Source: Streptomyces sp. NBC_00239
Lineage (GTDB): Bacteria; Actinomycetota; Actinomycetes; Streptomycetales; Streptomycetaceae
Direction of reading: 5' to 3'
NCBI RefSeq assembly: GCF_036194065.1
Contig: NZ_CP108095.1
Coordinates: 7,006,001-7,070,000 of the forward strand
Length of the DNA: 64,000 nucleotides
A program made the position numbers and the translations under genes. Numbering within the stretch: the stretch's first letter is position 1; each line of letters opens with the position of its first letter. Positions 44,048-52,597 of the stretch are shown piece after piece. The notes under the pieces were generated by a model that worked only from the letters and a program-made list of their open reading frames with translations, was not told the DNA's origin and did not search any database.

Positions 44048-45277
44048 ATGGCGGAGTTCACCATGGAGCTCAACGAGGACCAGAAGCAGGTCCGTGACTG
44101 GATCCACGGTTTCGCCGCCGACGTGATCCGGCCCGCGGCCGCCGAATGGGACGAGCGCGAAGAGACTCCGTGGCCCGTCATCCAGGAAGCCGCCAAGGTC
44201 GGCATCTACTCCCTCGACTTCTACGCCCAGCAGTTCTTCGACCCGACGGGCCTCGGCGTCCCGATGGCGATGGAGGAGCTGTTCTGGGGCGACGCGGGCA
44301 TCGCCCTGTCGATCGTCGGCACCGGCCTCGCCGCCATCGGCGTCGTCGCCAACGGCACCGAGGAGCAGATAGGCACCTGGATCCCGCAGATGTACGGCGA
44401 CCAGAACGACGTGAAGGTGGCCGCCTTCTGCTCGTCCGAGCCGGACGCCGGATCCGACGTGGGCGCGATGCGCACCCGCGCCGTCTACGACGAGGCCAAG
44501 GACGAGTGGGTCCTGAACGGCACCAAGACCTGGGCGACCAACGGCGGCATCGCCAACGTCCACATCGTCGTCGCCGTCGTCGACCCCGAGCTCGGCACCA
44601 AGGGCCACGCCTCCTTCATCGTGCCGCCGAACACGCCCGGCCTGACCCAGGGGCAGAAGTTCAAGAAGCACGGCATCCGCGCCTCGCACACCGCGGAGGT
44701 GGTCCTTGAGGACGTCCGCGTGCCCGGCTCCTGCCTGCTCGGCGGCAAGGAGAAGCTCGACGAGCGCCTGGCGCGGGCCCACGAGCGGGCCAAGGCCGGC
44801 GGCGGCGAGCGCGTGAAGAACGCGGCGATGGCCACCTTCGAGGCCTCCCGGCCGGCCGTCGGCGCCATGGCCGTCGGCACCGCCCGCGCCGCGTACGAGG
44901 TCGCACTCGACTACGCCAAGACCCGCACCCAGTTCGGGCGCCCCATCATCGACAACCAGGGCGTGGCCTTCCAGCTCGCCGACATGCGCACCCAGATCGA
45001 CGCGGCCCGGCTGCTGGTCTGGCGGGCCTCCTGGATGGCGGTCGCGGGCAAGCCCTTCACGTCCGCCGAGGGCTCGATGTCCAAGCTGTACGCGAGCGAG
45101 GTGGCCAAGAAGGTCACCGCGCAGGCGCTCCAGATCCTCGGCGGCAACGGGTACACGCGGGAGTACCCGGTGGAGCGGATGCACCGGGACAGCGCCATTT
45201 ACACGATCTTCGAGGGGACGAGCGAGATCCAGCGGCTGGTGATCGCGCGGACGATCTCCGACATGCCCATCCGCTAG
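44048..45277 (+). CDS. Acyl-CoA dehydrogenase
   Basis: 409 residues of the FAD-linked family. [20 protein letters not shown] is the flavin/substrate block; [12 protein letters not shown] and [21 protein letters not shown] are also typical, and [14 protein letters not shown] holds the catalytic Glu. It carries out alpha,beta-oxidation of an acyl-CoA of unknown chain length. GGAGGGG lies at good spacing before the ATG. It is monocistronic and controlled by the divergent TetR gene (inference). Confidence 0.94.
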   Translation: MAEFTMELNEDQKQVRDWIHGFAADVIRPAAAEWDEREETPWPVIQEAAKVGIYSLDFYAQQFFDPTGLGVPMAMEELFWGDAGIALSIVGTGLAAIGVVANGTEEQIGTWIPQMYGDQNDVKVAAFCSSEPDAGSDVGAMRTRAVYDEAKDEWVLNGTKTWATNGGIANVHIVVAVVDPELGTKGHASFIVPPNTPGLTQGQKFKKHGIRASHTAEVVLEDVRVPGSCLLGGKEKLDERLARAHERAKAGGGERVKNAAMATFEASRPAVGAMAVGTARAAYEVALDYAKTRTQFGRPIIDNQGVAFQLADMRTQIDAARLLVWRASWMAVAGKPFTSAEGSMSKLYASEVAKKVTAQALQILGGNGYTREYPVERMHRDSAIYTIFEGTSEIQRLVIARTISDMPIR

Positions 45278-45701
45278 CCGCACCCCGACCCGCCCCACCT
45301 CGCCGGCGCCCTGAGGCAGCCCCAGCCTCGCCGGCTGGCCTTGGCGCACCTTCAGCCTCGCCGACGCCCTGAGGGGCACCTCCCAGCCTTGCCGGCTGGC
45401 CTTGGCGCCCTTCAGGCTCGCCGACGCCCTGAGGGGCACCTCCCAGCCTCGCCGGCGTTTGAGGCGCGGGTCCGGGCGGGGCCCGGTACCCGACGGAGCC
45501 GGGTTGCTTGGGGCTCCGCCCCAAACGCCGCGCCTCAAACGCCGGCGAGGCTGGTAATGGTCCGCTCGGGCTGAGGTTGGCCTCGGACGCCGGCGGGGCT
45601 GGGTTGGGCTCGGCCCGAGACCCGGCGCCTCAAGGGCCGGCGAGGCTGGGTTGGGCTCGGCCCGAGACCCGGCGCCTCAAACGCCGGCGGGGCTGGAGGG
45701 G
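45278..45701. repeat. Cluster of Streptomyces CCAGCCTCGCCGGCG interspersed repeats
   Basis: Three forward units starting at 45322, 45383 and 45443 (60-61 bp apart) and at least three reverse units follow one another. A 47-bp direct repeat starts at 45597 and 45644, sharing GGCTGGGTTGGGCTCGGCCC. The repeat is common between Streptomyces genes and can form terminator hairpins. No gene is present in this stretch between the convergent acyl-CoA dehydrogenase and SRPBCC genes. Confidence 0.9.
45443..45554. terminator. 26-bp perfect inverted repeat with nested hairpin
   Basis: 45443-45468 and 45529-45554 are exact reverse complements of 26 bp (core GCCGGCGTTTGAGGC). The 60-nt loop holds a second hairpin, TTGGGGC-TCC-GCCCCAA (45508-45524). 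It can serve as a bidirectional terminator for the two convergent genes. Confidence 0.8.
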
Positions 45702-46148
45702 CTACGGCTCGTGGAGTAGGGCGGTCAGGGCGTGGGTGAAGAGGGCGGTGGCGGCCGTGGTGAGGGGTGGGTCCAGGGGGCGGGGGAGGCCGCGCACGCG
45801 TAGGGCCTCGCGCCACACGACCCGGCTGCCGGACGCGCCGTCGGGCGCCGGGAGGACCTCGATCTCGGCCCAGCCGGTGACCACGCGACCGCGTTTCTCC
45901 AGACGCACGTACCCACCGCCCCCGGCACCCGGCGGCTGCCACGCCACCACCTCCATCGGGTCGTCGAAGGCGAACCGCCCGACCCCGGTCCGGGCGGTGA
46001 ACAGGGTCCCGACACGGGTGGGCGGCGCCGTCCCCACCACGGTCCGCGTGAGCGGCACGTGCGCGCCGTGCCGCTCCCAGTCGGTGAGCAGCCGCCACGT
46101 TTGGGTCACCGGTAGCGGCGTACTGCGCACGATTCGGATAAAGGCCAC
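45702..46148 (-). CDS. SRPBCC (polyketide cyclase-like) family protein
   Basis: About 148 residues with a START-like fold pattern: VRSTPLPVTQTWRLLTDWERHGAHVPLTRTVV at the start, FTARTGVGRFAFDDPMEVVAWQPP and a C-terminal helix TTAATALFTHALTALLHEP. These proteins bind hydrophobic ligands in a deep cavity; no catalytic role can be read. Starts at 46148 or 46130 (both GTG) lack good ribosome sites, so the N-terminus is uncertain. It is divergent from the DUF5999 gene. Confidence 0.75.
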   Translation of the reverse strand: MAFIRIVRSTPLPVTQTWRLLTDWERHGAHVPLTRTVVGTAPPTRVGTLFTARTGVGRFAFDDPMEVVAWQPPGAGGGGYVRLEKRGRVVTGWAEIEVLPAPDGASGSRVVWREALRVRGLPRPLDPPLTTAATALFTHALTALLHEP

Positions 46149-46304
46149 CCACAGAGCGTAAATCGGCCGCTCGGTCCTTGAGATACAGCACGAAAACGGG
46201 TTCCGCCGACCCCGGTTGATCAGTAATACTTCCGGCCACCGTGGATGGCGGCACGACCGCAATGACCACCGGCCTTGCGCCTCCACAGAGCCAGGAGGTG
46301 CGCC

Positions 46305-46490
46305 ATGTGCACACACCAGCCACCCTGCCCACCGGCCGACAGTGCCGATCACGACGCCGCCCGCACCGTGGCCTTCCACCCGGAACAGGGCTGGAGCCTG
46401 CTGTGCAACGGAGTGGTGCTCTTCGACGACACCGGGGAGCTGCTCCCCGACGGCCGCACGGTGGAGTCCCGCCGCCCGGTCGCGGTCTGA
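46305..46490 (+). CDS. DUF5999 family small protein
   Basis: 61 residues: MCTHQPPCPPADSADHDAAR, then HPEQGWSLLCNGVVLFDDTGELLPDG, the recognisable Streptomyces DUF5999 pattern. Three Cys (including CTHQPPC) could bind a metal. AGGAGGT sits five bases before the ATG. Such genes are widespread in Streptomyces; function unknown. An 18-bp gap leads to a further small ORF. Confidence 0.88.
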   Translation: MCTHQPPCPPADSADHDAARTVAFHPEQGWSLLCNGVVLFDDTGELLPDGRTVESRRPVAV

Positions 46491-46508
46491 GCCAAGGAGG
46501 CCTGAGAG

Positions 46509-46601
46509 ATGCGCCAGCTGCAGATACGCAAGCCCACCCCCAAGCCCGCCCCGCGCGACCTGGACCTGCGCACACCGTCGGGCAGACCGCTCCCGTACTG
46601 A
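46509..46601 (+). CDS. Short ORF (30 aa) with strong ribosome site
   Basis: Begins MRQLQIRKPTPKPAPRDLDL and ends GRPLPY. AAGGAGG lies eight bases before the ATG, among the best ribosome sites in the window. The peptide is basic and proline-rich with no signal or membrane part. The stop codon falls inside a terminator hairpin, so the transcript seems to be built for DUF5999 plus this ORF. I do not recognise it. Confidence 0.6.
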   Translation: MRQLQIRKPTPKPAPRDLDLRTPSGRPLPY

Positions 46602-46613
46602 CAGGTACGGGAG
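46590..46613 (+). terminator. Terminator of the DUF5999/small-ORF transcript
   Basis: CTCCCGTAC / GTACGGGAG arms with loop TGACAG; the stop codon of the 30-residue ORF lies at the stem-loop junction. Confidence 0.75.
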
Positions 46614-46663
46614 CCAGACCCGCCGCCGGGCCGGTCGCACAGCGGCCCGGCGGCCGCCCCGGC

Positions 46664-48691
46664 TCACGGCTGCGGCGCCGCGCCGCGCTGGAAGGCCCGG
46701 TCGAAGGCATCGTCGCCGACGGCCGCGCGGGCCTGCCGCTCGGCGGCGTCCCGTACGGCCGCCAGTGACGGCGAGCCCATCTGCGGCTGCCCCACGGTGC
46801 GCCACAGCGTGTGCCCGGAGCCCAGCAACCGGGCGGCGTGTTCCCCGTCGCCCTGGGCCGCCACCGCGGCCGCGAGCAGGTCCAGGCCCAGTGCGATGCC
46901 GAAGCTGTCGTGCAGCAGCCGCTTGCCCGAGAGCATGGCGCGGACGTGCCGTTCCGTCTCGTCGGGACGGCCCGAGCGCAGCGCGATGAGGGCCAGGACG
47001 TAGTCCGCGTACGCCCGCAGCCAGCGCTCGCCCAGCCGCGTACAGGCGTCCCGCAGCTCGGTGGCCTCCACCGAGGCCTCCTCGAAGCGCTCCAGGTCGC
47101 ACAGCGCGTACGAGGCCGAGAGCCGGCACAGCAGCGCGCCCGGCCCGTCCGGCCGGCCGCCGCGCGCCACGATCTCCTCCCGGGCCGACCGGTCCGCGAT
47201 CTCCAGCGCCCGCAGCGGGTCTCCGGGCATCAGGACGGACACCGACACCAGGTAGGCGGCGCGCAGCTCCAGCTCGGGGTCGCCGAGCCGTCGCGCCAGG
47301 CGCGCGCTCGCGAGGCCGTGCGCGAGGCCGGTGTCCAGATCGCCCTGGAGCATCGCGGTCAGCCCGAGGGCCCACACGGCCCTGGCGCGGACCGGCCCGG
47401 CGCCCTGCGCCGCCGCGGCCAGCGCCCGCTCCAGGAAGGACCGGCCCTCGCGCAGGTGGCCGCAGCAGAACCAGAGGAACCACAGGCTCCCCGCCATCTC
47501 CAGGGCGGCCGCCGGATCGGTGCCGAGCAGGTGCTCCAGCGCGGCCCGCAGTTCCATGTGGTCGGCGCTCATCCGCCGGTACCAGTCCACCTGGCCGTGG
47601 CCCAGCCAGCCGGCGTCGGCCTCGCCGGCGAAGGCGGCGAACCAGTGGGCGTGCCGGTCGGCGAAGCGCCGCTCCTCGCCGAGTTCGGCCAGCCAGGTGC
47701 GCCCGTACTCGCGGATGGTGTCGAGCATCCGGTACCGCTCGCGGGCCCCTTCGACGGTGCGCCGCACCACGGACTTCCCGGCGAGGCCGGCGAGGACCGC
47801 CGCCACCTTGCCGGCGGGCAGCGGGCCGCCCGCGCAGACGGCGCGCGCGGCGGCGGGTGTGAAGTCGCCGGCGAACACCGACAGGCGCGCCCACAGCAGC
47901 CGCTCGAGCGGTTCGCACAGCTCGTGGCTCCAGCCGATGGCGGTACGCATGGTCTGGTGCCGGGGCAGCCGGGAGGTGGGCGCGTCGGAGAGGACCTCGA
48001 ACCGGGTGCCGAGACGTTCCGCGACCTGTTCCAGGGACCACAGCCGCAGCCGGGCGCCGGCCAGTTCCAGGGCCAGCGGGATCCCGTCGAGGCGCCGGCA
48101 CAGGTCCGCGGCGGTGGCCGCGCGCCCCGGGTCGGTGAAGGCGGCGGCCGCGTGCGGGGTGGCCGACACGGCGCGGTCGCGGAACAGGGCGAGCGCGTCG
48201 CTGTCGGCGCCCTCGGCGGGCAGCGGCCGGACCTCGGTGACCCACTCGCCGTGGCAGCCGAGCGGCTGGCGGCTGGTGACCACCACGGTGAGGCGGGGGG
48301 CGGACTGGAGGAGCTCGCCGACGAGGTGGCGGCACCGCTCGACGAGGTGCTCGCAGGTGTCCAGGACCAGCAGCATGTCCTTGTCGGCGACCCAGGCGCA
48401 CAGCTCCTCGTCGCAGGAGCGCAGGGACTGCTCGGAGAGGCCGAGGGTGTGCGCGACGGTGGCGGAGAGGAGGCCGGGGTCGCGCAGCGGGGACAGCTCC
48501 ACCCACCAGACTCCGTCGGGGAACCCGGGGCGGGCGTTGCGGGCCGCCCGCAGGGCGAGCCGGGACTTCCCCACCCCGCCCACACCGGTCAGGGTGACCA
48601 GCCGTCGGTCCCGCAGGAGCCGGCGCAGCCGGTCCAGTTCGGTGCTGCGTCCCACAAAGCTTGCCGTCTCCGACGGCAGATTCCCCAACAC
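46664..48691 (-). CDS. STAND-type ATPase regulator (AfsR/LuxR-like core without HTH)
   Basis: About 675 residues. The NB-ARC-like core has Walker A GVGGVGKSRLAL (36-47), Walker B MLLVLDTCEHL, VVVTSRQPLGCHGEW and GIPLALELAGAR. A winged-helix segment and a TPR-like helical half follow (LEMAGSLWFLWFCCGHLREGR; ARAVWALGLTAMLQGD). Related proteins carry an N-terminal SARP or a C-terminal LuxR HTH, but neither is present here, so it may act through a partner. The start is uncertain: GTG at 48691 or TTG at 48727, both with poor ribosome sites. Confidence 0.85.
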   Translation of the reverse strand: MLGNLPSETASFVGRSTELDRLRRLLRDRRLVTLTGVGGVGKSRLALRAARNARPGFPDGVWWVELSPLRDPGLLSATVAHTLGLSEQSLRSCDEELCAWVADKDMLLVLDTCEHLVERCRHLVGELLQSAPRLTVVVTSRQPLGCHGEWVTEVRPLPAEGADSDALALFRDRAVSATPHAAAAFTDPGRAATAADLCRRLDGIPLALELAGARLRLWSLEQVAERLGTRFEVLSDAPTSRLPRHQTMRTAIGWSHELCEPLERLLWARLSVFAGDFTPAAARAVCAGGPLPAGKVAAVLAGLAGKSVVRRTVEGARERYRMLDTIREYGRTWLAELGEERRFADRHAHWFAAFAGEADAGWLGHGQVDWYRRMSADHMELRAALEHLLGTDPAAALEMAGSLWFLWFCCGHLREGRSFLERALAAAAQGAGPVRARAVWALGLTAMLQGDLDTGLAHGLASARLARRLGDPELELRAAYLVSVSVLMPGDPLRALEIADRSAREEIVARGGRPDGPGALLCRLSASYALCDLERFEEASVEATELRDACTRLGERWLRAYADYVLALIALRSGRPDETERHVRAMLSGKRLLHDSFGIALGLDLLAAAVAAQGDGEHAARLLGSGHTLWRTVGQPQMGSPSLAAVRDAAERQARAAVGDDAFDRAFQRGAAPQP

Positions 48692-48782
48692 GGCGACAGA
48701 TTCTGTCTCAGGGGCAGGGTGACGCAAGTCCTCGTGATCATTGTTGATCGAACGGTCACCCTCCCTTTGGCGTAAGGGACTT

Positions 48783-49730
48783 CTAGCCTGCGAGTGTGAC
48801 CGATCGTTCGGCGGAGAATGATCCCCAGTTGCCGTCGGGCAGCCGGGCGCGCAGCTTCAGCCGCCACACGGTCCCGGCCGCTTCGGCCACGGTCAGGCGG
48901 TAGACGGCGCGGCCCGCCGGGACGGCTCCCCGGCCCCACTGGATCACCGTGGTCATCCGCCCGTCCACGTACAGCTGGTACTCGCCGACCGGCTTCCCGG
49001 TGTCCGGGGCCCGCCAGGACAGCTCCACCGCGCCCGGCCCGGCGGTCGCCCGGAAGTCGGCGGGCGCGGTGCTCGGCGCGTGCCCGGTGGCGTGCGGCGT
49101 GGTGACGTCGGCGGCCGGGCTGTCGGGGGATGAGTGGTCGGCGCGGTCGCGGGCGCGGACCGTGAAGGTGTAGACGGTGTCCGGCAGCAGCCCGGTGACC
49201 GTGGTGCGGGTGGTCCGCCCGTCCACGGTGTGGATCCGGGCCCCGCCCTGGTACACGTCGTAGGCGCTGACGCCGATGTCGTCGGTGACCGCCGACCAGG
49301 AGAGCGACGCCGCCCGCGGCCCGTCCGGCCGGGCGGTCAGCGATGCCGGGGTGCCGGGCGCGCGCCGGTCGTCGGGCGCCGCGTCGGGGGTGGTCACGCG
49401 CGCCTCGGCGCTGCGCGGCGAGAGGTTGCCCGCGGCGTCCTCGGCCCGTACGGAGAAGGCGTACGCGGTCCGGGGGGTAAGGCCGGTGATGTCCACCATC
49501 CGCTTGTCGGCGGGGAGTTCGCGGACGAGGGCGGCGCCGCGGAAAACCTGGTAGCCGGTGACTCCGTCGGCCGGATCGGCCTCGGCCCACATCACGTGCA
49601 CCGAACCGGAGCTGCCGGCCTGGGCCGTCAGCTCCAGGGGCGCGGGCGGGCTCTGGGTGTCGGGGGCCGGTCCGGCGCAGCCGGTCAGCAGGCCGCAGAG
49701 GAGGACGGCTGTTCCCACGGAGCGTCGCAC
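48783..49730 (-). CDS. Lipoprotein with three fibronectin type III domains
   Basis: 315 residues. The lipobox LLTGC lies near residue 18, so the mature protein is lipid-anchored outside the membrane. Three FN3 repeats follow (about 30-115, 120-210 and 220-315), each with the W...Y(Q/D)V pattern and the L-x-P-x-T-x-Y-x-F signature. No catalytic domain is present; it may bind surface glycans or proteins. The GTG at 49730 has GGAGGGG close upstream. Confidence 0.88.
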   Translation of the reverse strand: MRRSVGTAVLLCGLLTGCAGPAPDTQSPPAPLELTAQAGSSGSVHVMWAEADPADGVTGYQVFRGAALVRELPADKRMVDITGLTPRTAYAFSVRAEDAAGNLSPRSAEARVTTPDAAPDDRRAPGTPASLTARPDGPRAASLSWSAVTDDIGVSAYDVYQGGARIHTVDGRTTRTTVTGLLPDTVYTFTVRARDRADHSSPDSPAADVTTPHATGHAPSTAPADFRATAGPGAVELSWRAPDTGKPVGEYQLYVDGRMTTVIQWGRGAVPAGRAVYRLTVAEAAGTVWRLKLRARLPDGNWGSFSAERSVTLAG

Positions 49731-49893
49731 GGCCCCTCCCCGACTGATCTGATGCGGGCACGCCAAAGGTCTAGACATATATGACACGTCGCGCAGGCGG
49801 CCATCAAGACCGCTGCGGGAAGTTGTGGGAAGTGTCCGCTCTCGGTGGGCGCTGACCGGACTGTGTCATTGCGTGCCCATTACGTACTGTTTA

Positions 49894-49912
49894 ATTGCGA
49901 CCGACTCGCAAT
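49894..49912. promoter_or_regulatory. Nur-box-like operator upstream of the nickel/peptide ABC operon
   Basis: ATTGCGA-CCGAC-TCGCAAT is a perfect 7-bp inverted repeat with a 5-bp centre. This has the same shape as the nickel-responsive Nur box of S. coelicolor (tTGCaa-N5-ttGCAA, from memory). A possible -10, TAACCT (49912-49917), adjoins it, so a bound repressor would cover the promoter. It lies 98 bp upstream of the binding-protein start. Confidence 0.6.
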
Positions 49913-50009
49913 AACCTTTGATCGGCAAACAGCGCGAGCCGGTACCGGCACGAGCAGGACCGGCGCGAGCAGTAAGCAAGACACGAGCAGTACAAGAGGT
50001 GTGCACAGC

Positions 50010-51608
50010 ATGACGGCCCGAACGGCACGGGGACTGGCCGCGACCACGCTGGCCGCCGCACTCATCGCGAGCGCGGCGGCCTGCTCGACCCCTGGAGCGG
50101 GCGGCCCCGCGGGCGCCGCGGCCGCGGACTCCGTGGTCGTCGGGATCGCGACCGAGCCGGAGAGCCTCAGCCCGCTCCTCGGGTACGGCAAGGACGGCAA
50201 CTCCAAGATCTTCGACGGCCTCCTCACCCACGACGCGTCGATGCGGCTGCGCCCGGCGCTCGCCGTGGCCCTGCCCGAGGTCTCCCGCGACGGGCTCACC
50301 TACACGTACCGGCTGCGCCAGGGCGTCCGGTTCAGCGACGGCACGCCCTTCACCGCCGCCGACGTCGTCTTCACGTACCGCACGATCCTCGACGCGAAGA
50401 CGAACAACGCCGCCAAGACCGAGCTCGACGCCGTCGAGTCGGTCACCCGGCAGGGCGCCGACCGCGTGGTCTTCACCCTCAAGTACCCGTACGCGCCCTT
50501 CGCCGAGCGGACCGTACTGCCCATCGCGCCCGAGCACATCGCGGGCCGCCAGGACGTCAACAGCGGCGAGTTCACCACCCGGCCCGTCGGCACCGGCCCG
50601 TACGTCCTCACCGCCTGGTCCAAGGGCGAGAAGCTCAGCTTCCGCGCCAACCCCGACTACTGGGGCGGCGCGCCCGCGGTCAAGAAGTTCACGATGGCCG
50701 TCATCAAGGACGACGACGTGCGCGCCACCCGGCTGCGCGCCGGCGAGCTCGACGGGGCCGTCCTGCCGCCCAACCTCGCCAAGGGCTTCGCCCACGACAA
50801 GGGCCGCACCACCCTCGCCGCCACCTCCTTCGACTACCGCAACGTCACCCTCCCCACCCTGCACGAGGTGGCCGGCGACCCGGCCGTCCGCCGGGCGCTC
50901 GACCTCGCCGTCGACCGCACCGCCATGGTCGACAAGCTCCTCGACGGCGCCGGCAAGCCCGCCTACGGCCCGGTCCCCACCGACAGCCCCTGGTTCACGA
51001 AGGGCACCGAGCGCGCCCACGACCTCGGCCGGGCCCGCCGGATCCTCGACGCGGCCGGCTGGCGGCCGGGCGCCGACGGCATCCGCGTCAAGGACGGCGT
51101 CCGCGCCGCCTTCCCGCTCTGGTACACCTCCGGCGACAAGCTCCGCCAGGAGCACGCCCTCGCCTACGCCTCCGACGCCAAGAAGGCCGGCATCGAGATA
51201 ACGACCGAGGCCGGCACCTGGGAGGTCATCGAGCCGCGGATGAAGACCGAGGCGGTCCTCGCCGGCGGCGGCTCGCCCGCCGACCCCGACTTCGACCAGT
51301 ACCTGCTCCTCAAGTCCACCCTCGGCGGCGACGGCTTCAACAACATGGCCCGGTACGACAATCCGGCCGTCGACAAGGCCCTCGACGAAGGCCGCCGCAG
51401 CGGCGACCGCACCGTCCGCAAGGCCGCCTACGACACCGTCCAGCGCGAACTGGTGAAGAACCCCGGCTACACCTTCCTCACCCACATCGACCACCTGTAC
51501 GTGGTCGGCAACCGCTGGAAGAACCTCACCACCCAGGTCGAACCGCACGACCACGGCCTCGGCTCCGGCCCCTGGTGGAACGTGGAGAAGTGGCAGCCCG
51601 CCACGTGA
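50010..51608 (+). CDS. ABC transporter substrate-binding lipoprotein (nickel/peptide class, NikA-like)
   Basis: 532 residues of SBP family 5. A lipobox (ASAAAC, Cys near residue 25) anchors it to the outer face of the membrane. VVVGIATEPESLSPLLGYG, LTYTYRLRQGVRFSDGTPFTAADVVFTYRTILD and GTGPYVLTAWSKGEKLSFRANPDYWGG are family blocks. It is the first of five coupled genes (binding protein, two permeases, two ATPases). Nickel as cargo is suggested by the Nur-box-like site and the urease operon; a peptide cannot be excluded. Start ATG 50010, AGAGGTG upstream. Confidence 0.88.
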   Translation: MTARTARGLAATTLAAALIASAAACSTPGAGGPAGAAAADSVVVGIATEPESLSPLLGYGKDGNSKIFDGLLTHDASMRLRPALAVALPEVSRDGLTYTYRLRQGVRFSDGTPFTAADVVFTYRTILDAKTNNAAKTELDAVESVTRQGADRVVFTLKYPYAPFAERTVLPIAPEHIAGRQDVNSGEFTTRPVGTGPYVLTAWSKGEKLSFRANPDYWGGAPAVKKFTMAVIKDDDVRATRLRAGELDGAVLPPNLAKGFAHDKGRTTLAATSFDYRNVTLPTLHEVAGDPAVRRALDLAVDRTAMVDKLLDGAGKPAYGPVPTDSPWFTKGTERAHDLGRARRILDAAGWRPGADGIRVKDGVRAAFPLWYTSGDKLRQEHALAYASDAKKAGIEITTEAGTWEVIEPRMKTEAVLAGGGSPADPDFDQYLLLKSTLGGDGFNNMARYDNPAVDKALDEGRRSGDRTVRKAAYDTVQRELVKNPGYTFLTHIDHLYVVGNRWKNLTTQVEPHDHGLGSGPWWNVEKWQPAT

Positions 51609-52597
51609 ACCGCGGCCTGCCCTGGGGGCCGATGGCCAGGATGACGGGACGGCGGGTCCTGCTCGCCGCCCCCGTCCTGCTCACCGTGACCCTCGGCGTC
51701 TTCGCGGCCGCCGCGCTGTCGCCCTTCGACCCCGTCAAGGCGTACGCCGGCACCGCCGGGCTCACCGCCTCCCAGGAGACCCTCGACCAGCTCCGCGACA
51801 ACCTCGGCGCGGACCGCCCCTTCCTGACCCGCTGGTGGGAATGGCTCGGCTCGGCGCTCACCGGCGACCTCGGCACCTCCGCCGTCATGCGCCGGCCGGT
51901 CGCCGACGTGATCACCGAACGCCTCGGCTGGTCCGTCCTGCTGGCCGGCACCGCCTTCCTGGTGGCCGTCCTGCTCGGCGCCGTCCTCGGCGTGCTCGCC
52001 GCCCGCCGGCCCGGCCGCCTCCTGGACCGGGCCGCCACCGCCGCCGCGTACACCCTGGAGGCGGCGCCCGCCTTCTGGCTCGGGCTGCTCGCCATCTGGT
52101 TCTTCGCCGTCCACCTCGGCGTGCTGCCGGCCGGCGGACTCACCGACGCCGGCGCCGACACCGTGACCGCCGGCCAGGTCGCCCGCCACCTCGTGCTGCC
52201 CGCCCTGGTGCTCGCCGTCTCCCAGCTGCCCTGGTTCTTCCTGTACGTCCGCCAGGGCGTGGCCGACGCGCTCGCGGAGGACCCCGTACGCGGCGCCCGG
52301 GCCCGCGGCCTCGCCGAACGCACCGTGCTGCTCGGGCACGCCCTGCGCGCCGGCATGCTCCCGACGCTGACCCTGGTCGGCTCCCGCGTCCCCGAAGTCA
52401 TCACCGGCGCCCTGCTGGTGGAGACCGTCTTCAGCTGGCCCGGCATCGCCGCCGCGACCGTCGAGGCGGCGACCTCGGTCGACTTCCCGCTGCTCGCCGC
52501 CCTCACCGTGCTCGCCACGGCGGCCGTCCTCGCCGGCAACCTGCTCTCCGACCTGCTGTACGGGCTCGCCGACCCGAGGGTGGGCTTCGATGGCTGA
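51605..52597 (+). CDS. ABC transporter permease (NikB/DppB type)
   Basis: 330 residues with about six membrane helices. An N-terminal helix, LLAAPVLLTVTLGVFAAAAL, is followed by a periplasmic-side segment and the EAA-like loop ARARGLAERTVLLGHALRAGMLP. Its GTG overlaps the binding-protein stop (GTGA), so it is translationally coupled. It forms the channel together with the next gene product. Confidence 0.9.
   Translation: MNRGLPWGPMARMTGRRVLLAAPVLLTVTLGVFAAAALSPFDPVKAYAGTAGLTASQETLDQLRDNLGADRPFLTRWWEWLGSALTGDLGTSAVMRRPVADVITERLGWSVLLAGTAFLVAVLLGAVLGVLAARRPGRLLDRAATAAAYTLEAAPAFWLGLLAIWFFAVHLGVLPAGGLTDAGADTVTAGQVARHLVLPALVLAVSQLPWFFLYVRQGVADALAEDPVRGARARGLAERTVLLGHALRAGMLPTLTLVGSRVPEVITGALLVETVFSWPGIAAATVEAATSVDFPLLAALTVLATAAVLAGNLLSDLLYGLADPRVGFDG

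Noticed and set aside
46130..46148. Choosing one SRPBCC start with certainty
   Set aside because: Two GTG codons are equally poor by ribosome site, so the N-terminus is left open.
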